Shown: one piece after another, positions 10,077-21,410 of the stretch
Position numbering within the stretch: position 1 is the stretch's first letter
Layout: every line of letters begins with the position of its first letter
Source of the DNA: Limnanthes douglasii subsp. nivea
Taxonomy: Eukaryota; Streptophyta; Magnoliopsida; Brassicales; Limnanthaceae
Direction: 5' to 3'
Length of the DNA stretch: 64,000 nt
Assembly (NCBI GenBank): GCA_036936605.1
Contig: JAUPFV010000004.1
Location: 295,286,009 to 295,350,008 of the forward strand
Position numbers and translations under genes: made by a program
The notes under the pieces: generated by a model
Told to the model about the DNA's origin: nothing
The model's database searches: none
Seen by the model: only the letters and a program-made list of their open reading frames with translations

Positions 10077-12865
10077 GAGATTTCTCCTATGAAATGTTTG
10101 AGGCAATAATAGCAAAGGTAGAACGTTTAACTAGAGTTGGACATATTCGAGAGTCTTGTTATCCTTTGAGGGCTGTAAATCCGGTTTTGGTAAAAAAGAA
10201 GAACGGAAAATCACGAATGTGTGTAGACTTTACAGATTGATCAACTGTGGATTCAACATCAGGGAACTGGTTGCTTCCTTTCAGAAATGCTTATACAAGG
10301 TATAATCAGATCAAGATGGATCTGAGGGATGAGGAGAACACTTTATTTATCACTGGAAGGGGTTTATACTGTTATAAAGTAATACCGTTTGGATAGAAAA
10401 ACGCAGGGGCAACTTATCAGCGCCTTGTGAACAAGAATTTCGAGTCACAAATTGGGATAAACGATGAAGTATATATTGATGATATACTGGTTAAAATTTC
10501 GAAGGATGAAAATCCTTTTGGTGATTCAGAGAAAAACTTTATCATCTTGAAAAATGTGAATTTAAAATTAAATCCAGAGAAGTGCACATTTGGGATCCGA
10601 TCAGGTTAGTTGCTCAGATATATAGGAAGCGAGAAAGGGACTGAAGTTGACCTAATACAGTTAAAACCCCTTACATCCATAACTTATCTTTAGAAGATTA
10701 AGGAAGTTCAAATATTAACGGGAAAATTGGCAGCACTAAACAGTTTTATATCTTGCTCTTTAGAAAAAATGCTCCTTTTTCCAAGTTATAAGACATGAAA
10801 ATTGTTTCAATTGGACAAAAGAATGTTTAGAGGCCTTCCACTAGATTAAAGAGTACATTTCTTCACTGGAAAATATGACTAAACCTTTTACAGGAGAAAG
10901 ATTGTTTGTTTACATATTTGTATTAGGTTATATTGTCAGTGATGTGCTAGTTCGAGAAAAAGGTAATGTCCCAAAGCTAGTGTATTATAATAGTAAAAGT
11001 TTATTAGATGTAGAAAAACGATAATTGAAGTTGGAAAAGTTGGCTCTTGCGTTAGTAATTGTTGTTTGAGTTCGAACCAAGAAATGCAATTAAAACTCAA
11101 GCCTTCGTAGGTTGTTTTAGTGGAATTTCATTCTGAGCGGTCGGATATGGATGCTGATAAGAATAATTTCGAGGTTGAATAGATAATTCGAACAGATGGA
11201 GGTTCGAGCGTGTCTGGAAATAGAGCTCAGCTACAGTTGGTTTCTCTATAAGGAATAACGATTTCGGTTTAAAATAACAAGTAATGCAGCAGAAAGAAGC
11301 AGCTTTAGTAGGGTTAAGGCTTGCATAAATTTGTGGGGCTAAAAAAGATAAGTTAATCAGTGATTCAAAACTCCTTATTAATCATGCATCTAGACAATCC
11401 GAGGCTCGAAAGGATCATCTGGTAAAGTACTTGAAAGCGCTAAAAGACATATCTTTAAGCTTCGATAAAATAAGATACGAACATGTTCAAAAAGAAGAAA
11501 ATTATGTGGCAGATTCTTTGGCCACTATTTCATATTCTGAGAAATACCCGTGGATTATTACGTTAGAAAGTCCATCAGTTCTTAAAAGTTCAGAGCAGAT
11601 AATTGAGATTATTGATGAAGACATTCAAGTATCTATTTGTGAAAATGAAGATTGGAGGCAAGATATAATCAAGTTTTTTAAGAATGATGAGTTACCAATT
11701 GACAAGTCATTATCTAAAAACGTGTGTTTCAAATCTTATGGTTATATGATACTTGAGGGCATCTTGTATAAGAAATATTTTAGTAGACCTTTGCTATGAT
11801 GTTTGGGTAAAACTGAGTCACAAATGGTCTTATTAGAGCTTCATAATGGAGAAGGGTCTGCACATTGTGGGTATAAATCATTAGTCTGAAGTGTATTTTT
11901 GGCAGGATATTAGTGGTCGACGATATCGTCTGATGCAAAAGAGTGGTTAAAAAATGTGATACATGTCAAAGCTTTGCTAATATAATTCATAAGCCGGGAG
12001 TTCCCCTTTAAAGTATATCATAGGCATTTCCATTTGACCGATGGGGTATTGATCTTGTGGGTCCTCTTCCAATAACTTACGGGGGGCGATAGACAATAAT
12101 TGTGGCAGTAGATTGCTTTTCTAAATGGGCGGAGGCAGAACAATTAGCATGGAAAAAAGCCAAAGATGTAATCAGATTTATTACTTCAAATATTTTTTGC
12201 CGTTTTGGGGTCCCAATAAAAGTCACTACGAATAATGGACCTCAATTTGACAACAAATATTTGAAGAACTTTTGTAATTATCGAGGGATATAACAATATT
12301 TTTCAGCTCATTTTCACCTACAAGCCAATGGGCAAGTAGAAGTTACTTATCGAACAATTCTTAATGGGTTGAAGAAAAATTTGGAAGGAAATGCAGGAAA
12401 GTGTCCTAATTATTTGCAATAAGTTCTTTGGGCATACCGTACAACTTCTCGGACAACAACATCAGAATACCCGGTCGCATTAGTATATGGAATGGATGCT
12501 ATAGTACTATCTGGAGTTGTCTTTCCTTAGTATCGGGTCATGACATATTTTGAGGAGCCTAATGATATCAACTGAGCAGTGTTGTTGGATTTGATTGAAG
12601 AAAAAAAAGGTGAGCGCAAATTAAATTGTTATATTATCAAACACTGATGAGAAGTAGATACGCTTCCAAATTAAAACAAAAGGAATTTAAGGTGGGTGAT
12701 AAAGTATTGAGGAAAAACACCTCGAAAAATTGGGACCTAATTGAGAAGGCCCATATGAGATAACAGAAAAAAGTAAAGCTGATCACGTATCAGATAAAAG
12801 ACATAGAAGGAAGAAGGCTCAAGCATCATTGGAATATAGAGCATATTAAATTGTATTTAGAATGA
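10077..12865 (+). pseudogene. Element VI pol (RT, RNase H, integrase), heavily degraded
   Basis: RT starts after the CACTA end (RDFSYEMFEAIIAKVERLTR.. VLVKKKNGKSRMCVDFTD, 10080-10240). A deletion removes the LNKACPKDLYP segment, and RT continues to YIDDILVK near 10460-10480, with both catalytic Asp residues present. RNase H lies around 11150-11560 (RTDGGSSV, ADSLATIS), with large damage. The integrase has a zinc-finger remnant near 11850-11990, the core with AVDCFSKWAEA and TTNNGPQFDN (12100-12260; the usual TDNGPQF is TNNGPQF), and a C-terminal part ending HHWNIEHIKLYLE plus TGA at 12865. Stops and frameshifts occur throughout. It is the most diverged Tat-type pol here. Confidence 0.85.
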
Positions 12866-12985
12866 ATGTAAAAAAATATTTGTTAGTTTTTGTAAAATAT
12901 CGGTAGCACACTCTTTCCAACCTTGATATGCACATGAAGGTTTTAACGAGGTGCCGTTTTAGATAATTTATATATATTATTTTTT
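12866..12985 (+). other. Element VI sequence after pol, with the conserved AGGTTTTAA block
   Basis: It holds CACACTCTTTCC.. and AAGGTTTTAACGAGGTGCCG (12937-12956), the counterpart of the block after pol in VII, VIII and IX. The antisense gene and LTR of VI are not seen; copia A sequence begins about 12985. Confidence 0.55.
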
Positions 12986-13375
12986 GCCTTTAAAATTTAA
13001 TACACTATAGCAAAAAACTGTCAGTTTTCTCTATCAAAACTCAAAAATATTTTCTCACGTAGTAAATAACTACATACCAAACTCTCACCCTTAATAGAGG
13101 ATCAATGATCTGCACACAATAATCTTTATGCTTAAAATAGCGCATGACATCTGATTTCCGCATTTAGTCAAGAAATATAACATAAAATGACAAGGCCAGT
13201 GCTAGCACCCGTGCAACACGATAATGACGACTCCCTTATACTACTTTGTCATATGTTTAGAACACTTAGATCAATGGCTGATATTATTAATCACTTCACA
13301 TATTCAGTGACTCGCCTTCTTCTAATATCAACCAAGTATCTTCATAAGTTCTTCGACGATAATGTTCTGTAAATT
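12986..13375 (-). repeat. Copia A 3' LTR (limits approximate)
   Basis: This stretch aligns with 59870-60200 near copia C: both contain CACTAT.., TCAGTTTTCTCT, AGAGGATCAATGAT.TGCACA and ACACTTAGATCAA in the same order. The shared block next to copia coding remnants indicates an LTR on the minus strand. Exact ends and TSD were not found. Confidence 0.5.
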
Positions 13376-13379
13376 CGGC

Positions 13380-14103
13380 TCCTTAGGTGATTAGCGTGCA
13401 CCTTCAGTTTTGGCGAAAACATATCCATGCTTTCAGCAATGTTTACTCTTAAGTTCCATTAAATGTCTTTTATTATTCGGCCTCAACTCTTTCATTTGAT
13501 AGATTCAAAAAATTCTTGGACTACACGTTTTGCTTCTCCATCTTTGGCTACTTGTAGTCTTGAGTAGTACTTTGTTCTTAATTAATTTTATCCTACACCT
13601 GAAAACTCTCCATCTAGACTTGTAATAACTTCAGCATCTGTTGCACCCGAATTCTAATCTTTAGTAACCAATTCACATGTATCATAGACTTGCATAAGTC
13701 TCATGAAGTTCGAAGACTTTGCAAGCGGTAATATCTTAGTCAGAGCATTCAATGGATTTTCCTTGTCATCTATCTTAGCCACCTTCAATTACTCTCTCTC
13801 CATCATATCTCAGATGAAGTGTAACTTGATATCTACGTGCTTAATTCTCTCAAGAACTTTGCAATATTCCCCAAATAAACAGCACTAATATTAATACATT
13901 ACATAATCATATATTACTCTATATTAGTGATCTCACTTAATAACCCTTTCAACCAAAAACATTTCATCACGGCTTCCGTAGTGATCATATATTTGCCTTC
14001 AGTAGATGAGATGAAAACTAACTTTTGTACACAAGATTTCCAACTAACCACTTATCTAAGCATACTAAACAGATAATCAAAATTGATTTTCTTATGTCAA
14101 GAC
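13380..14103 (-). pseudogene. Copia A RNase H and pol C-terminus
   Basis: On the minus strand, near 14050-13930, the codons for FISSTEGKYMITTEAVMK match the RNase H signature SSTEAEYMALTEA of Ty1/copia, followed by WLKGLLSEI. The TKILPACKVFELH segment near 13720 corresponds to the ADMLTKPV.. end of copia pol. Multiple stops are present. The reading continues across the element VII insertion to 34734, where RT lies. Confidence 0.65.
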
Positions 14104-14470
14104 TGGTTTGGTTTATTTTGGGTTGGGGGTAGTTTGGTAAAGTGTTTTTGTAAGTTTAAGGTATTTTGTGTTTAGTGTGAGGAGTAGTGAGATAATTGAG
14201 CAATCTGCTTGTATTAAATATTGATCACCCTCATTACTGAGAGTGCTTGGGGTATTTATACTTTTAATTAATAACCCAAGGGTTTACCAGGTCAAGTTGG
14301 GAAACCGGATCATGTTTAAGGACCCATTAGTTTTTAAGTAGATTAGCAAATAGCTTAGTAAAAGAGTGTTCACATTTGTCCTGTTCAGATTTTCTAGTGG
14401 AGTGATATTGTCCGAATTACCCCTGTCCGGATTAGCTGGTAGGTTCTGTCTGTAATATCCAAACTCATCA
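14104..14470 (-). repeat. Element VII 3' LTR
   Basis: The LTR is 367 bp; on the minus strand TGATGAGTTTGG.. to ..AACCAAACCA. It pairs with 34365-34728. Confidence 0.9.
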
Positions 14471-14774
14471 ATAACCTCTTTCTCTAAGCCTTGCAAAATA
14501 TCTTTGGAAGGGTAAAACAAATTACCAAGTCAAAGTCACCACCAATTTCATCCGATATGCTTATGTTGTCTGATCTAGGAAGTTTATTTTCAATACCAAC
14601 CCAGTTCGTATTTTGTCAGGACTGGGTTTTTTCCCAGAATTCTAAGAGTTTCTTCTTTGATCGTGGGACACGTGTCAGTATTTGGTTCGACCCACCAGCC
14701 GTTATTTTTCCTAGACCGACGCACCCACTAAGTCTAGAAAGTTACACTGGCTTTAATTTTTCACACGTTTGCGC
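14471..14774 (+). other. Element VII region between 3' LTR and aORF (aORF upstream region, part 1)
   Basis: This stretch, with 25148-25320, is the leader and upstream region of the plus-strand aORF, split by element VIII. It contains TCGTGGGACACGTGTCA (14661-14677), the reverse of the block upstream of aORF in VIII and IX. No coding sequence was seen. Confidence 0.65.
14667..14676 (+). promoter_or_regulatory. GACACGTGTC palindrome upstream of element VII aORF
   Basis: It is a perfect 10-bp palindrome with a CACGTG G-box core, inside a 17-base block (TGACACGTGTCCCACGA read on the minus strand) that is identical in VII, VIII and IX. A role in aORF transcription is inferred. Confidence 0.5.
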
Positions 14775-15153
14775 TGATGAGTCCTGAAGAATTCACCACT
14801 ACTCACTGAGAAATCCGGACAAGGGAAATTCGGACAATAATTTCCTACTGAACTATCCGGACATGACAAAAGTATTAAATAATTAAACATATTTTGACTA
14901 AGCTAGGTGCTAATCAGCTTATTAAGTAAATGGGTCCTTAAACTTGACCCGCTTTCATAATTCGACCTGAAAACCCATGGGTCCATAATTAAGGGTATAA
15001 ATACCCCAACTACTTTCATTAATGAGGGTAATAAATATTTAATACAACCAGGCAGCTTAAATCTCTCACTTCAAAACACCCAAACATTTAATACTCTTAA
15101 AACTCTCCAAAACACTTGACAAAATGACCCTCAGTTTAAAATAAACCACACCA
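14775..15153 (+). repeat. Element VIII 5' LTR
   Basis: The LTR is 379 bp, TGATGAGTCCTGAAG.. to ..AAACCACACCA. The TATAAATA box is at 14996-15003. Confidence 0.93.
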
Positions 15154-15156
15154 AAT

Positions 15157-15175
15157 TGGCGACCACAATGGGAGC
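15157..15175 (+). other. Element VIII primer binding site
   Basis: TGGCGACCACAATGGGAGC follows the LTR after three bases. TGG pairs with the CCA end of the primer tRNA. Confidence 0.85.
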
Positions 15176-15225
15176 GGAAGGTGCCTGAATCTAGCATTCA
15201 AAACCAGAAAGGAAAACCAGTCCCG

Positions 15226-17567
15226 ATGAATCTGGGCGAGCAGCAGTGCCACCACCTTTGGTGGAGGTTGTGGGAGAAAACAATTAGTACACGACCGATG
15301 AGCGAGACACGTTGAAAGATGAAATAGAAGCGTTGAGAGACAGTAAAAAGGCAGAGATGGGTTTTAAAAAAAATCAAAAGCGTCAGCCATTCACCATACT
15401 GACAACCCAAGGGAGAACGATCCATCAGCAAAGACTCACTTTGGCACAAAAAGACCCATGTCAGTTCCAAGAAATCTCACTGGTCCAAGCCGGTGGAGAG
15501 CTCAGAGTCTGAGTCCTCTAGTAGCTCCTCGAATGAGGATGAGCTTGAGGAGTCTTTGTCATCCAGCAGTGATGAGGGGAGATCCAAAAAGAAACAAAAG
15601 TTGGTTAAAAAATATTCAAGAAAGAGGGATAGGCATCAAATACTAAATAGGCATCTCGGAAAAGGGTCGTCTCACAGCCACAGCTATAGTCGTAGGCATG
15701 TGGATCAACTGTTGTTGGATCCTTTTGATTTCCATGATGAGCCAGGTATTTTTTCAACACCTAATGAAGACACAGTATTTACTTGAGGTCGAAATTGGAG
15801 GCAATCGCTACTGTCTTCCAAAATACTGTCCGGAAACCTTCCTAAGAGGTTTGACAGTACTAAAATTTAAAAGTATGATGGGAGCAAAGATCCGGACAAC
15901 CATCTGGAACAGTTTAAAACTTTTATGATGAATTTTGATGATGATGAAAAACTCATTTTTAGAGCCTTTTCTAATATTTTATGGGAAGTGCTTTGAAATG
16001 GTACAACAGCTTACCACAAGATTGTATCAGAAACTTTGATACGTTTTGAATGGCTTTCCGAAGGCAGTTTGTGGGGAGTAAAGAGGGGAAAGGAAAGAGA
16101 GATACTATTATCCATTGTGCCCAAGAGCCAAATGAATCACTATAAGACTATATAAGCCGGTTTGTAAACACGAAGAATGGGTTAGCTGATTGTTTTGAGC
16201 AGGTAGCAATAGTTTCTTTGAGACAAAGGTTAAACCCTGGGAATCTGGCCGATTCAGTAACTAGGAAGAAGGCCATGACCTGGGGCGGTTTGCTGAATCA
16301 GGTGGGAAAACAAATCAATGTAGATGAAACAAAAAATACTAGGGCACATGCAAGTGAGATCTTCCCCAGCTACTCCAAACCAGAACCAGTTCGGATACAA
16401 GGCCAAAGAAACCGGACAGGGGCCAAACATACTCAATCCCTCCCAGCTCCAGCTCAGAGCCAGCAGTCCAGAAATAAACGAGGACCTTGGGTCCAATCGG
16501 ACTGGTTTGCTTAATTGAAAGAAAATTTGGAAACCATCTATAATAAAACAAAAGATGAGGTGCATTTCAGGAAGCCGGCAACGCTTCAATCTCATAGGGA
16601 AAGTCGTAATACTTGTTTTTTTCCAATATCATCATGATATTGGCCATAACACTAAGGACTGCATTGCTTTGAAACAAGAGGTGCATAATCTGATTGAAAG
16701 GGGGAAGTTGGGAGCATATGTCAAGAGCTGAAGTGGAAACAGGCCTGACAATGCTCACCGGATTGGCCCAACGAACAATGCAGGGACATCTGCTACAGAC
16801 GGGGCTATGGTAATCATTGAAAGATTTGATGTCGAATCAGAGTATTTGGATCCTGATCCAATCAGGAATAAAGTGGGGGTTATAACAGAACATACCAAGA
16901 CAGTGTCTGGACTCATAAACGTTTTTGAGTCACTTACTATATTCATAGGGGACACTGTGACAACGCCAACTCCTTCTTCAAGAAAAAGGCATGTTCGCTC
17001 TATATCTACTCAGTTAGAAGGATGTATGTCTTCTTATCAATCCCAATTTCCTTTTCCCTTCATTGTCTTTTATCAAGATGATCTAAGGGACATAGTTGGG
17101 CCTCATGAGGATGTTGTGGTGATAGGAGCTTCGATTGGGGACAACGACATCAGGCGAATTTTGATTGACGTTGGAGCTCAGCCAATATTCTATTTTTAAG
17201 TTCCTATAAACAGATGAAAAATCCAGCAGTGATTCAGCGTTCAAATAGATTCATTGTGGGCTTCACAGTGAGCTTTGTGGATGTGATCGGAGAATTTGAG
17301 GAGGAAGTATTGTTGGGCAAAGGCCCTTTCAAGAAGATGGTCAGGGTACTATTCGTTGTGGTGGATTGCCGACCATGTTACAATGCAATCTTTGGGAGGT
17401 CCTGGATCTCTAGGATGCATGTTGTGACTTCAACAGTTCACCAATGTTTAAAGTATGCAGTTCAAGGATAAGTGGGAGTTGTCCGGAGTAGCCAAAAAAT
17501 AGCAAGAGAATGTTATGCAACTGCACTTGCCCCTAAAACTCTGGGGGCAGTCCAGATTAATGAAGAT
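15226..17567 (+). pseudogene. Element VIII gag-protease, frameshifted
   Basis: The ATG at 15226 aligns with the gag start of IX, but the frame shifts within about 20 codons. Recognisable parts are the N-terminal coiled part (15312-15400), Ser/Lys-rich region (15493-15786), gag core (15900-16260, KWYNSLPQ-like and IHCAQEPNESL), proline/glutamine linker (16324-16518), zinc-knuckle region near 16610-16660, and protease near 17080-17470. The protease active-site DTGSS is changed to DVGA followed by a frameshift, so it would be inactive even if translated. The protease tail (FTVSFVDVIGEFEEEVLLG) is open to 17471. Confidence 0.9.
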
Positions 17568-17570
17568 TAG
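17568..17570 (+). other. In-frame UAG between gag-protease and pol, element VIII
   Basis: GAT-TAG-CAG-TTG. The stop is at the same position as in I, VII and IX, and pol resumes in the same frame immediately (QLLGPSEGEGEIND). Confidence 0.65.
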
Positions 17571-20500
17571 CAGTTGTTGGGGCCCTCTGAGGGTGAGGGT
17601 GAAATTAATGATCCCAGAGAGACCCCAGGTGTTTTGATACCAATCAAAAAAGTTGAAACCCACTCTCTGGCTGAAGGAAGAAGCGTTAAAGTTGGCTCCA
17701 AGCTGGCACCAGAATTGAAGAAAAAATTGTTGTCCTTTTTGGCAAATCACCAATATGTTTTTGCTTGGTGCAATGCTAATGTGACCGGAGTACCTGCAAA
17801 TGTTATATCACACCAACTATCTATCCGAAGAGATGTTGCACCTATTGTACATAGAAGGAGAGCTTTTTCTAAGGAGAAAGCTGATGTAATAATTCAAGAA
17901 GTTGACTAGCTTACCAAGATGGGGCACATAAAGGAGTCTCAATATCCTTTATGGACAGCCAGCCCAGTGTTTGTAAAGAAGAAGAATGGGAAATAGTGTA
18001 TGTGTATCGACTTTACTGACCTCAACAAAGCTTATCTAAAATATCTTTATCCAGTCCCTCAGATAGATCAATTGGTAGACTCCACATCTGGAAACAAGTT
18101 ATTGTCCTTCATGGATTCCTTCTCCGGTTATAACCAGATACAGGTGGATCTGAAGGACCTGGAACACACTGCCTTTGTTACATATAGGGGTCTCCATTGT
18201 TACAAGGTGATGCCTTTTGGGTTGAAAAATATTGGGGCTACCTATCAGAGGTTGGTGAACAAAGCATTTACTGATCAGATTGGGAGAAATATGGAAGTAT
18301 ATATTGATGAAATGATGGTGAAAAGCTTAGAAGAAGAGTTGCACCTAGCTGATCTTCAAGAAACTTTTTCCAACTTGGCAAAGGTTAATTTCAAATTAAA
18401 TCCAAAAAAATGTGTGTTTGGGGTGCGGTCCGGAAACGTTTTAGGGTATGTAATAAGTGAAAAAGAGATACAGCCTGATCCAGACCAGCTCGATGCCTTA
18501 TTAAAAATGGACCCTCCTCGAAATGTTAAAGAAGTACAAAGGTTAACAGGAAGATTGGCTGCATTAAATCGTTTTATTTCAAGGTCTTCAGACAGGTGTG
18601 CCCCATTTTTTCAGACCTTAAAGGGTGCTAAAGACTTTAACTGGTCTCCACTGTGTGAGTAGGCATTTGATGAAATAAAGAAGCATCTATCTTCCCCCAA
18701 AACCCTTTTCAAACCAGTTGACGGAGAGACACTGTATATGTACTTAGTTGTATCAGAATATGCTATAAGTGCAGTGTTGGTAAGAGAGGTGGACAATTAC
18801 CCTCGTCCGGTGTACTGCATCAGCAAGAGTCTGATGGATGCTGAAAAGAGGTACTTAAAGGTTGAAAAACTGGCACTAGCCTTGGTGATTGCTGCCAGAA
18901 AAATGAGGTCGTATTTTCAGTGTCATTCAATCATCGTCCGGATGTCTTTTCCTTTAAAGAATGTTCTTCAAAAGGCAGACATATCAACTAGAATGACCAA
19001 ATGGTCAGTAGAATTGGGTGATTATGATATTGATTTTTCCCCACGAACTACAATCAAAGCTTAATCTGTTGACGATTTCTTGGTAGATTTCCATTCGGAC
19101 AGAAGTACTAAGAAAGTTTCAGATGAGATAACTAAAAAAGTGTGGGTTGTCCGGATAGATGGTGGATCAAGTACAATGGGTTGTGGGGCTGTGATATGTT
19201 TAACCTCTCTTTATGGCGATAAATTATACCAGGCTATATGCTTTGCTTTTTGGGATTCTAACAATGAGTCTGAATATGAGGCTGTTATAGCTGATCTAAA
19301 GTTATCTTTTCTATGTGGGGCTAAAATAGTCAGGTTGATGAGTGATTCTTAGCTTCTTATCCATCATGCTCAAGGTCAATCTAAGGCAAAAAAGGATTAG
19401 TTGATTAAATACTTGTTTATCCTTAAAGAAGTGGCAGCTAACTTCAAAAATGTTAGCTATGAGCATATACCTAGATCGGAGAACACACTGGCAGACTCTT
19501 TGGCAACCATAGCATACTCTGAGTCCTACCTATGGATTCATATACAAGAATGCCCATCCATACAACCAAATCAGAGCAAAGAAGAGGAGAGTTTAAGTGT
19601 ACAAGTGGTTCAACGCAATGACTGGAGATATCCCCTTCTTCAATACATCTCTGATGGCATTTTGCCTCCGGAGAAAGTTCTGGCAAGGAAAATAAAGTAT
19701 AAGGCTCGTGGTTTCTTAATCATAAGAGAGGTCCTTTATAATAAGTCGTTAAGTAGACCTTTCCTACGTTGTTTGGGGGTTGAAGAGTCCCAAATTGTTT
19801 TATCCGAACTACATGATGGAGAAGGATCAGCACACTGTGGTTACAGAGCACTAACCCGGAGGGTTTTGTTGGCCGGATACTATTGGTCATCTATAATGGC
19901 ATATGTCAAGGAGTTGGTGAAGAAATGTGACCCATGCCAAAGATATGGTAATGAAATTCATATCCCAGTTTTTTCTATGGAATCAATTTCTGAGCCAGTG
20001 CCTTTTGCTCGTTGAGAGCTGGATTTAGTTGGGTCTCTACCAATGGCGTCTGGAGGGTGCAGGACTATTATTGTGGCCATTGATTATTTCTCAAAATGGA
20101 TAGAAGAAGGCCCACTAGCAGGGACTACTTCAAAAGGTGTTATAAAATTAATCTTTTATATCATTTGTTGCCGATTTGGGTTCCACAAAAGATAACCACA
20201 GATAATGGGGCACAATATGATAACAAGGATATGGAGAATTTGTGTGCCTCCCGAAGCATTCGTCATTTCTTATCTTCTCATTTCCACCCACAAGAAAATG
20301 GTCAAGTTGAAATGGCAAACAAGACCATCATATCCGGTTTAAAGAAGAATTTTGAAGGGACTGCAGGAAAGTGGACAAGCTATTTGCAAGAAGTGTTATA
20401 GGCATATTGGACTACTCTTGGAGCTGCAACACAAGAATCTCCTTTTGCCTTGGTATATGGGATGGATGCAATTGCTCCTATAGAGGAAACTCTTCCATCA

Positions 20501-20857
20501 TACAGAGTCCACAATTATTCCGAACAGGCCAATGAATTGGCAATCAGAAGTTAGTTGGATTTAATAGAAGAAAGAAGAGTTAAAGCTCATCTTAGAACCA
20601 CACATTACCAAGGCTTAATGAGGAGAAGATTTGCTTCCAAAATCAAAAGAAAGGATTTTTGGTCAGGGGATCAAGTATTGAGAAAGGTCTTCTTGCATAT
20701 TAAGGAGAAGCAGTACGACACGCTAGCTCCGAACTGGGAAGGCCCTTATAAGGTCTCCGAAAAACTTAAGCCTGAGAAATATAGGCTTCAAGACAAAGAT
20801 GGAAGAATCTTAAAGCACCCTTGGAATATTGAACACCTCCGGTTATACGTGGAATGA
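17571..20857 (+). pseudogene. Element VIII pol (RT, RNase H, integrase)
   Basis: RT runs from 17571 to about 18700 with MCIDFTDLNKAY, FMDSFSGYNQI and VMPFGLKN; the catalytic box is YIDEMM (18300-18317) in place of YIDDMM, so the second metal-binding Asp is lost. RNase H (19080-19520) has RIDGGSSTMGCGAV and LADSLATIAY. The integrase (19800-20857) has the HHCC finger (CDPCQRYGNEIH), TTDNGAQYDN (usual TDNGPQF) and a C-terminal part ending HPWNIEHLRLYVE and TGA at 20857. In-frame stops include those at 17907, 17997 and 18660. Confidence 0.92.
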
Positions 20858-20900
20858 AATTGTGTAAATATTTACTTGTTTGAAGTCCATGTAAAAATTA

Positions 20901-20955
20901 GGGGGGCATACTCTTTCCTACCCTAGTGGCGCGGGGAGGTTTTAATGAGGTGTCT
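20901..20955 (+). other. Conserved non-coding block after pol, element VIII
   Basis: GGGGGGCATACTCTTTCC then GGGGAGGTTTTAATGAGGTG. It lies about 45 bp past the pol stop and is shared with VI, VII and IX. Confidence 0.6.
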
Positions 20956-21256
20956 GGTTTTTTCAATAAAATATGATGCATTCTTAAAATATTCGGAGTG
21001 ATTTGATTACAATTCCTTTCAAGTCTTCAATTTACTAAGGATCTTTGACAAATCAGATTAATTTGGTTAAATTATGACCCTTAAAAACGCTTTATCGGAG
21101 ATTTTAAACACTCTCATCTTAAATATTTGTAAAGTAAATAATGGCTCTTCAAATATTAGCCATTGAAATTGAAAGCAAGTATAAAACAGAACAAAATTGA
21201 GTAAGATAAACTCGTCCGAGTAACAATCGGGTAATGATATTAGAACACAAAATATG

Positions 21257-21272
21257 CTTTGGTCATCCAAGG
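21257..21272 (-). promoter_or_regulatory. Dyad 2 after aORF stop, element VIII
   Basis: CTTTGGTCATCCAAGG is an imperfect copy of CCTTGG-N4-CCAAGG, 73 bp beyond dyad 1. It is a candidate hairpin in the aORF 3' UTR. Confidence 0.45.
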
Positions 21273-21329
21273 ACTTTAAGTTTTAAGAAAGGTTTAACCG
21301 GACTCAAATCGGACACGATTACAAAAATG

Positions 21330-21345
21330 CCTTGGCCTTCCAAGG
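21330..21345 (-). promoter_or_regulatory. Dyad 1 after aORF stop, element VIII
   Basis: CCTTGGCCTTCCAAGG gives a perfect 6-bp stem with a 4-nt loop, 66 bp past the aORF stop at 21411. Confidence 0.5.
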
Positions 21346-21410
21346 ACTTTTAACAGTTCACAAAATAAGGAAAACAAAAAAGATAGTTAAAAACCTCAGG
21401 GCTTAATCCC

